NCBI RefSeq assembly: GCF_014699075.1 | Contig: NZ_JACXAB010000013.1 | Coordinates: forward strand, 1 to 64,000 | Reading direction: 5' to 3' | DNA: 64,000 nt | Origin: Microvirga sp. | GTDB lineage: Bacteria > Pseudomonadota > Alphaproteobacteria > Rhizobiales > Beijerinckiaceae | Program-made: the position numbers and the translations under genes | The notes under the pieces: model-generated | Seen by the model: only the letters and a program-made list of their open reading frames with translations | Database searches by the model: none | What the model was told of the DNA's origin: nothing | Part shown: piece after piece, positions 59,807 to 64,000 of the stretch | How the letters are laid out: each line of letters starts with the position of its first letter | Numbering within the stretch: position 1 is the stretch's first letter

Positions 59807-60970
59807 ATGACCATGTCTCCCCGTTCCAACTGGAGCTATCCCACCGCGATCCGCTTCGGCGCAGGCCGCATTTCAGAATTGGCTGAGGCCTGCAAGTCGG
59901 TCGGCATGCAGGCGCCGCTTATCGTGACGGATCCGTTCCTCGTCACGCAGCCGATGACGAAGGCGGCGCTTGATCAGCTTCTGTCCGCAGGGCTCAAAGC
60001 GGCGGTCTTCTCCGACATCAAGCCGAACCCGGTCGAGACGAACGTGTACAAGGGCTTGGAAGCCCTGAAGGCCGGCAAGCACGATGGCGTTGTCGCCTTC
60101 GGCGGCGGCTCGGCGCTCGATGCCGGCAAGGTCATTGCCTTCATGGCGGGCCAGACGCGCCCCATGTGGGACTTCGAAGATGTCGGCGACTGGTGGACCC
60201 GCGCAGACCCGAACGGCATTCAGCCGATCATCGCCGTGCCGACCACTGCGGGCACGGGCTCGGAAGTCGGCCGTGCCGGCGTGATCACGCAGGAAGCCAC
60301 GCACACCAAGAAGGTGATCTTCCATCCGCTGATGATGCCGAAGATCGTGATCTGCGATCCGGAGCTGACGGTCGGCATGCCGCCCCACATCACGGCGGGC
60401 ACGGGCCTCGATGCGCTTGCGCATTGCCTCGAGGCTTATTGCGCGCCGGGCTATCACCCATTAGCCGATGGCATCGCGGTCGAAGGCATCCGCCTCGTGA
60501 AAGAATACCTGCCGCGGGCGTACAAGGACGGCAAGGACATCGAGGCTCGTGCGCAGCTGATGTCGGCGGCCGCTATGGGTGCCACGGCGTTCCAGAAGGG
60601 ACTTGGCGCCATCCACGCACTCTCGCACCCGACCGGCGCTCTCTACGACACGCATCATGGCCTGACCAATGCGGTCTTCATGCCCTACGTGCTGGTCTAT
60701 AACCGCAAGGCCATCGAGGAGCGGATCGAACGGCTTGCCGCCTATATCGGCCTTGAGCCCTCGTTCCAGGCTTTCCTCGACTGGATCCTGCAGCTGCGCA
60801 AGGATCTCGGCGTACCGCACACACTGGAGGGTCTGAAGGTGGACAGCGCCCGCTTCGACGAGATGTCCGAGATGGCGCCCAACGATCCCACCGCCGGCGG
60901 TAATCCGGTGCCGATCACCAGGGCAAGCGCCCGCAAGCTCTTCGAGGATGCGCTCGCCGGGCGTGTCTGA
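59807..60970 (+). CDS. Iron-containing alcohol dehydrogenase
   Basis: A 387-residue group III (Fe-dependent) alcohol dehydrogenase. GGGSALDAGKVIAFM binds the cofactor, and the metal His in GLDALAHCLEAY, HALSHPTGALYDTHHG are in place. It probably oxidises the alcohol group of the gamma-glutamylated amino alcohol. Start ATG 59807 (MTMSPRS), 11 nt after the aldehyde dehydrogenase stop; a longer frame from 59696 lies inside that gene. Confidence 0.9.
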   Translation: MTMSPRSNWSYPTAIRFGAGRISELAEACKSVGMQAPLIVTDPFLVTQPMTKAALDQLLSAGLKAAVFSDIKPNPVETNVYKGLEALKAGKHDGVVAFGGGSALDAGKVIAFMAGQTRPMWDFEDVGDWWTRADPNGIQPIIAVPTTAGTGSEVGRAGVITQEATHTKKVIFHPLMMPKIVICDPELTVGMPPHITAGTGLDALAHCLEAYCAPGYHPLADGIAVEGIRLVKEYLPRAYKDGKDIEARAQLMSAAAMGATAFQKGLGAIHALSHPTGALYDTHHGLTNAVFMPYVLVYNRKAIEERIERLAAYIGLEPSFQAFLDWILQLRKDLGVPHTLEGLKVDSARFDEMSEMAPNDPTAGGNPVPITRASARKLFEDALAGRV

Positions 60971-60990
60971 GTTCAAATAGGACGCAAAAG

Positions 60991-61026
60991 AAAGGCACCG
61001 CTGAGCAGCAGCGGTGCCTTTTGTTT
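60991..61026 (+). terminator. Rho-independent terminator at the end of the catabolic operon
   Basis: A perfect 10-bp stem (60994-61003 against 61009-61018), extended by AAA/TTT, with a 5-nt loop is followed by TTTTGTTTT. It lies 20 nt after the alcohol dehydrogenase stop. Confidence 0.9.
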
Positions 61027-61043
61027 TGATTGGGCTGTGTGCC

Positions 61044-61640
61044 TTAAGCAGCAGCCTTCATAGGAGTTTTACGATCAGCCCTGAGTGCCTTGAGGGCTTC
61101 CGTCCAGCGCAGGAGTTCATCGAGCATGGTTGCTGCCGACGTCCTGTAGATGTCCTGGGGCTTGAGCTTGCCGTTCTCGTCCAGGTTTTGGAACACCATC
61201 GGCATCGGCACGCCTTCCGGGATCGGCATCATCTTCAGGGTCGTGACGATCTGCTTGGCCACCTGGACCGAACGCAAGCCGCCGGAGATGCCGCCATAGC
61301 TCACGAAGCCGGCAGGGGCATAGTTCCATTCGCGCGACAGGTAATTCAGTGCGTTCACCAGCGCCGGCGGCGGAGCGTAGTTGTACTCGGGCGTGACGAA
61401 CACGAAGGCATCCGCTGCGGACACGCTCTCGGCCCAGGCCTTGGTATGGGCATAGTGATAGTTCTGCTTCATCGGGTGCTCGGGCTCGTCGAAGAGCGGC
61501 AGGTTGAACTCCGCGAGGTCCACCAGCACAGGCTCGAACTTGCCATGCTCGGCGGCGTATTCGCTGAACCACTGGGCGATGCTCGGGCCGACTCGGCCGG
61601 GGCGGGTGCTGGCGATGATGATGTGAAGCTTGGGCTTCAT
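61044..61640 (-). CDS. NADPH-dependent FMN reductase
   Basis: A 198-residue flavodoxin-like reductase with the loop IIASTRPGRVGPSIAQWF, VFVTPEYNYAPPPALVNALNYL and SYGGISGGLR. The start at 61640 (MKPKLHI) replaces a frame 36 nt longer. It is divergent from the HxlR-type gene, its likely regulator. Confidence 0.9.
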   Translation of the reverse strand: MKPKLHIIIASTRPGRVGPSIAQWFSEYAAEHGKFEPVLVDLAEFNLPLFDEPEHPMKQNYHYAHTKAWAESVSAADAFVFVTPEYNYAPPPALVNALNYLSREWNYAPAGFVSYGGISGGLRSVQVAKQIVTTLKMMPIPEGVPMPMVFQNLDENGKLKPQDIYRTSAATMLDELLRWTEALKALRADRKTPMKAAA

Positions 61641-61690
61641 GGAGCGTCCTTCATTTGCAATCGGAGGCGGGAGCACCTAAGTTCCCTTTT

Positions 61691-61713
61691 GTTACCGAGG
61701 CTCATTAAGTAAC
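61691..61713. promoter_or_regulatory. Possible HxlR operator
   Basis: GTTAC (61691-61695) and GTAAC (61709-61713) are inverted with 13 nt between them in the gap of the divergent pair. HxlR-type regulators commonly bind GTAAC-like inverted repeats, so this is a candidate. It is short. Confidence 0.4.
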
Positions 61714-61743
61714 TTCCGCAGCCTTTCGCAAGGAGGCACTTTC

Positions 61744-62145
61744 ATGTCACCCAGTCACATCCATGTGCCCACCGATTGCCGGACCGTGACGGAGATCCTG
61801 TCGCGGGTCGGCGATAAATGGAGTGTCCAGGTGGTGGTCCAGATGGGTGAAGGGCCCAAGAGATTCAACGAGTTACGCCGAGCCGTAACCGGGATATCCC
61901 AACGGATGCTGACCTTGACGTTGCGTGGGCTGGAGCGAGACGGGCTCGTCACGCGCACCGTCTACCCGACCATTCCTCCCCGGGTGGATTACCAGCTCAC
62001 AGGGCTGGGTTGCTCCCTGCTCAAGACTGTGAGGGGCCTAGGCGATTGGGCGATCCAGAATCGAGACGAAATCTTGGCTGCCCGGCAACGCTTCGATGCG
62101 GGAGGTGACGAGGAGCTTGAACGGGAGCGGTCCGACGCAGCTTAA
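61744..62145 (+). CDS. HxlR-family transcriptional regulator
   Basis: A 133-residue winged helix-turn-helix regulator. It opens with CRTVTEILSRVGDKWSVQVVVQMGEGPKRFNEL, the HxlR mark (Cys in TDCRT near the N-terminus may be the redox switch), and KQLTLTLRGLERDG-like LTLTLRGLERDGLVTRT. It is divergent from the FMN reductase, which it probably controls. Confidence 0.9.
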   Translation: MSPSHIHVPTDCRTVTEILSRVGDKWSVQVVVQMGEGPKRFNELRRAVTGISQRMLTLTLRGLERDGLVTRTVYPTIPPRVDYQLTGLGCSLLKTVRGLGDWAIQNRDEILAARQRFDAGGDEELERERSDAA

Positions 62146-62148
62146 GCC

Positions 62149-62808
62149 TCAAGCGGCGAGCCTGCGCTCCAGAACCTCCCAGAGAGCGTGGTCGCGGAAG
62201 GTCTCGATCGTCCTGTCTGCCCCGACCTTGGTGAGTTCAGCGGCGCTCAAACCCGTCAGGACGCCGAAGGAGAACAGTCCCGCCGCCTTGGCCGCCTTCA
62301 TGCCCGAGGGTGAATCCTCGAAAGCGATGGCTTCCTCAGCACGGATGCCCAGCCGCTCGATGGCCGTGAGGTAGGGCAGGGGATCGGGCTTGCCGCGCTC
62401 GACCTGATCGATGGTAATCTTGACCTCGAAACGGTCGGTAATGCCGAGAATATCGAGGATATGAGTCGCGTTCAGCAGGGGAGCATTGGTGACCAGGGCA
62501 AGCCTGATGCCGCGGGCATCCGCCCAGTCGAACAGCTCGAGCAGCCCCTCCAGAGGCTTGAGCTCGAGCGCGAGGCGCCGGAAGGCGGCTTCCTTGCGCT
62601 CCGCATAGACCTCATGCTCCTCGACCGGCAGGTGAGGCAGGAGTGCGGCGAAGATCGACTCGTTGGTGTGGCCGATGATCGACGTGCGATACAGGTCCTC
62701 GCTGATCACGATGCCCTGAGGGCCCAGGGTATGGGCGAAGGCTTCCAAGTGGGCCGGATCGCTGTGCACCAAGGTGCCGTCCATATCGAAGATCAAGGCT
62801 TTGAGCAT
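62149..62808 (-). CDS. HAD-superfamily phosphatase, beta-phosphoglucomutase-like
   Basis: A 219-residue HAD enzyme. The nucleophile Asp is in FDMDGTLVHSD, with TNAP (motif II), Lys in KPDPLPYLTA (motif III) and EDSPSGMKAAKAAG (motif IV). The substrate is not evident; sugar or glycolate phosphates are typical. Start ATG 62808 (MLKALIF); GTG 62811 is an alternative. It converges on the HxlR gene, 3 nt apart. Confidence 0.88.
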   Translation of the reverse strand: MLKALIFDMDGTLVHSDPAHLEAFAHTLGPQGIVISEDLYRTSIIGHTNESIFAALLPHLPVEEHEVYAERKEAAFRRLALELKPLEGLLELFDWADARGIRLALVTNAPLLNATHILDILGITDRFEVKITIDQVERGKPDPLPYLTAIERLGIRAEEAIAFEDSPSGMKAAKAAGLFSFGVLTGLSAAELTKVGADRTIETFRDHALWEVLERRLAA

Positions 62809-62930
62809 CACGTCGTCTCTAGAATGTCTTGGCTAACGGCGAAGGACATAAACCCTCGCGCCCTGGAATGCACCCCACTGGAGTTGCAACCCTGCTCTCA
62901 TATTTCCGATGAAGATGCGTTTTAGCGTCT

Positions 62931-63977
62931 TCAAGCATCCGGAATGATGGCGACGCCGCGCTGGGTGGCGAAGGAGATCGACACCGGAGTGCCGGGGGCA
63001 ATGGCCTCCTTTCGGCCGTACTGGACCACGAACAGGTTCCCGATCGGACTCTCCACGTCGTATTCCATCTGCGTGCCGAGATAGGATGTCTTGCGCACCG
63101 TGCCGGCCAAGGCTCCCGCCTGCACGGTCTCGTCGAGGAAAATGGCATCGGGCCGGGCAGCCAGCTTCACGGGACCCTGACCGGCGCCGCGATGGGGGAG
63201 CTGGAGATTAAGACCGCCGATCTTCACCTGCGCTATCGGGCCAGCGATGCTTGCAACATCTCCGGTGATGATGTTGGCGTCACCGATGAAGTCGGCAACG
63301 AACAGGTTCGCCGGCTCCTCATAGAGCTCGTGCGGCGTACCGGTCTGGGCGATACGGGCGTTCGACATGACGATGATGTGGTCGGAGACCGCCAGCGCCT
63401 CCTCCTGGTCATGTGTCACATAGGCCACGGTGAGATTGAGGTTCTGCTGCAGCTCGCGGATGTCCTCGCGAACGCGACGACGCAGCTTGGCGTCGAGGTT
63501 CGACAAGGGTTCGTCGAAGAGCAGGACCTGCGGCTCCAGCACGAGCGCCCGCGCGACCGCCACACGCTGCTGCTGCCCGCCGGAGAGTTCCGATGGAGCG
63601 CGCTTCTCAAGGCCCTTGAGGCCAATGATGTCGAGCTTCTCCATCGCCATCGCATAGGCGTCCTTCTTCGGCACACCCTGCACGGTTGGGCCATAGGCCA
63701 CGTTCTCCAGCACCGACATGTGCGGGAAGAGCGCGTAGGACTGGAACACCATGCTCACGTCCCGGTCGGCGGCGGACAGGTTCGTCACATCACGGTCGCC
63801 GATCAGGATCTGGCCCTCGCTGGCCATCTCCAACCCGGCGATCATGCGCAAGGTCGTGGTCTTGCCGCAGCCCGAGGGGCCGAGCAGGGTGACGAGCTGG
63901 CCCGGCGCGATGGTGAAGGAGACATTGTCCACGGCCGTGACGGTGCCATAGCGCTTTGTCACGTTGCGGAATTCCAC
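62931..63977 (-). CDS. potA: ABC transporter ATP-binding protein, spermidine/putrescine (PotA) type, possibly cut by the window edge
   Basis: A 348-residue ATPase: Walker A GPSGCGKT, signature LSGGQQQRVA, Walker B VLLFDEPLSN, H-loop VTHDQEEAL, and a C-terminal TOBE-like domain (about 265-345). The longest ORF starts at GTG 63977 (MEFRNVTKRYG). The reading frame stays open to the window end (SKKQAAS precedes it), so the true start may be an ATG just outside. It would power a polyamine or amino-acid-type importer; the permeases are outside the window. Confidence 0.88.
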   Translation of the reverse strand: MEFRNVTKRYGTVTAVDNVSFTIAPGQLVTLLGPSGCGKTTTLRMIAGLEMASEGQILIGDRDVTNLSAADRDVSMVFQSYALFPHMSVLENVAYGPTVQGVPKKDAYAMAMEKLDIIGLKGLEKRAPSELSGGQQQRVAVARALVLEPQVLLFDEPLSNLDAKLRRRVREDIRELQQNLNLTVAYVTHDQEEALAVSDHIIVMSNARIAQTGTPHELYEEPANLFVADFIGDANIITGDVASIAGPIAQVKIGGLNLQLPHRGAGQGPVKLAARPDAIFLDETVQAGALAGTVRKTSYLGTQMEYDVESPIGNLFVVQYGRKEAIAPGTPVSISFATQRGVAIIPDA

Positions 63978-64000
63978 GGATGCTGCCTGCTTCTTGGATG

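Noticed and set aside
1-64000. CRISPR array, tRNA, rRNA, insertion sequence or phage structural genes
   Set aside because: I looked for regularly spaced repeats, T-loop motifs, transposase-like frames and capsid/tail genes and found none. The repeats present are palindromic intergenic units.

Overview
The window looks like a chromosomal segment of a high-GC alphaproteobacterium of the order Hyphomicrobiales (Rhizobiales), possibly close to Microvirga, Methylobacterium or Bosea. The evidence is the direct-repeat SOS boxes of the alphaproteobacterial GAAC-N7-GAAC type, a class I lysyl-tRNA synthetase, the many Rhizobiales-type palindromic intergenic repeats and the general protein style. The genus is an inference. 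I see no rRNA, tRNA, CRISPR array, insertion sequence or phage structural gene.

Region 1 (1-8.8 kb) is a DNA recombination and repair island. It holds three SOS-type promoters, each with a GAAC-N7-GAAC box overlapping the -10 element. One drives a leftward operon of three small genes, including a helix-hairpin-helix protein. One drives a leftward gene that may have a restriction-nuclease-like fold. One drives a rightward pair: a RAD52/DdrA-like candidate annealing protein and a RecD2-type helicase. Between them lies an overlapping trio: a coiled-coil protein, a Rad50-like ATPase whose halves are in the reverse of the normal order (Walker B half first, Walker A half second, CxxC hook motif at the C-terminus), and an Mre11-like nuclease. 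This is the most unusual content in the window.

Region 2 (8.9-19.8 kb) is mostly housekeeping: a membrane glycosyltransferase with an MshEN-like N-terminus, a periplasmic solute-binding protein, LysRS, an S24-type repressor that lacks the catalytic serine, a DUF952 protein overlapping pyrD, a DUF6460/MATE pair, an alpha/beta hydrolase and an orphan LuxR-type response regulator.

Region 3 (19.8-29.5 kb) holds the four-gene ligase-associated DNA repair set, split in two. Leftward exonuclease, ATP-dependent ligase and YjbQ form one operon behind a promoter with a fourth SOS box. Rightward Lhr-type helicase and PdeM phosphoesterase form the other. A methyltransferase, an SDR and several palindromic repeats lie between. 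Palindromic repeat DNA is also read in frame inside the helicase and forms the tail of the exonuclease.

Region 4 (29.6-35.7 kb) has a nitrilase-family amidase, a TIGR02186/TauE-SafE sulfur-exporter pair and a large PodJ-like coiled-coil/SEL1 protein. Region 5 (35.9-44.8 kb) is a fatty-acid beta-oxidation cluster: a MerR regulator, then acyl-CoA dehydrogenase, thiolase and a FadB/FadJ-type multifunctional enzyme, with palindromic repeats in each intergenic gap, followed by DinB, thioesterase, HCCA-isomerase and racemase genes. Region 6 (44.9-53.5 kb) has a NahK/ErcS-like transporter-kinase hybrid and assorted genes, including mscL, an aminotransferase and an AbrB-type transporter.

Region 7 (53.5-61 kb) is a catabolic cluster: RpiR regulator, N-formylglutamate-amidohydrolase-family enzyme, ethanolamine-permease-like transporter, glutamine-synthetase-like ligase, aldehyde dehydrogenase and iron-type alcohol dehydrogenase. 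The set fits an ethanolamine (amino-alcohol) route through gamma-glutamyl intermediates. The right end has an FMN reductase/HxlR divergent pair, a HAD phosphatase and a PotA-like ABC ATPase that runs up to the window edge.
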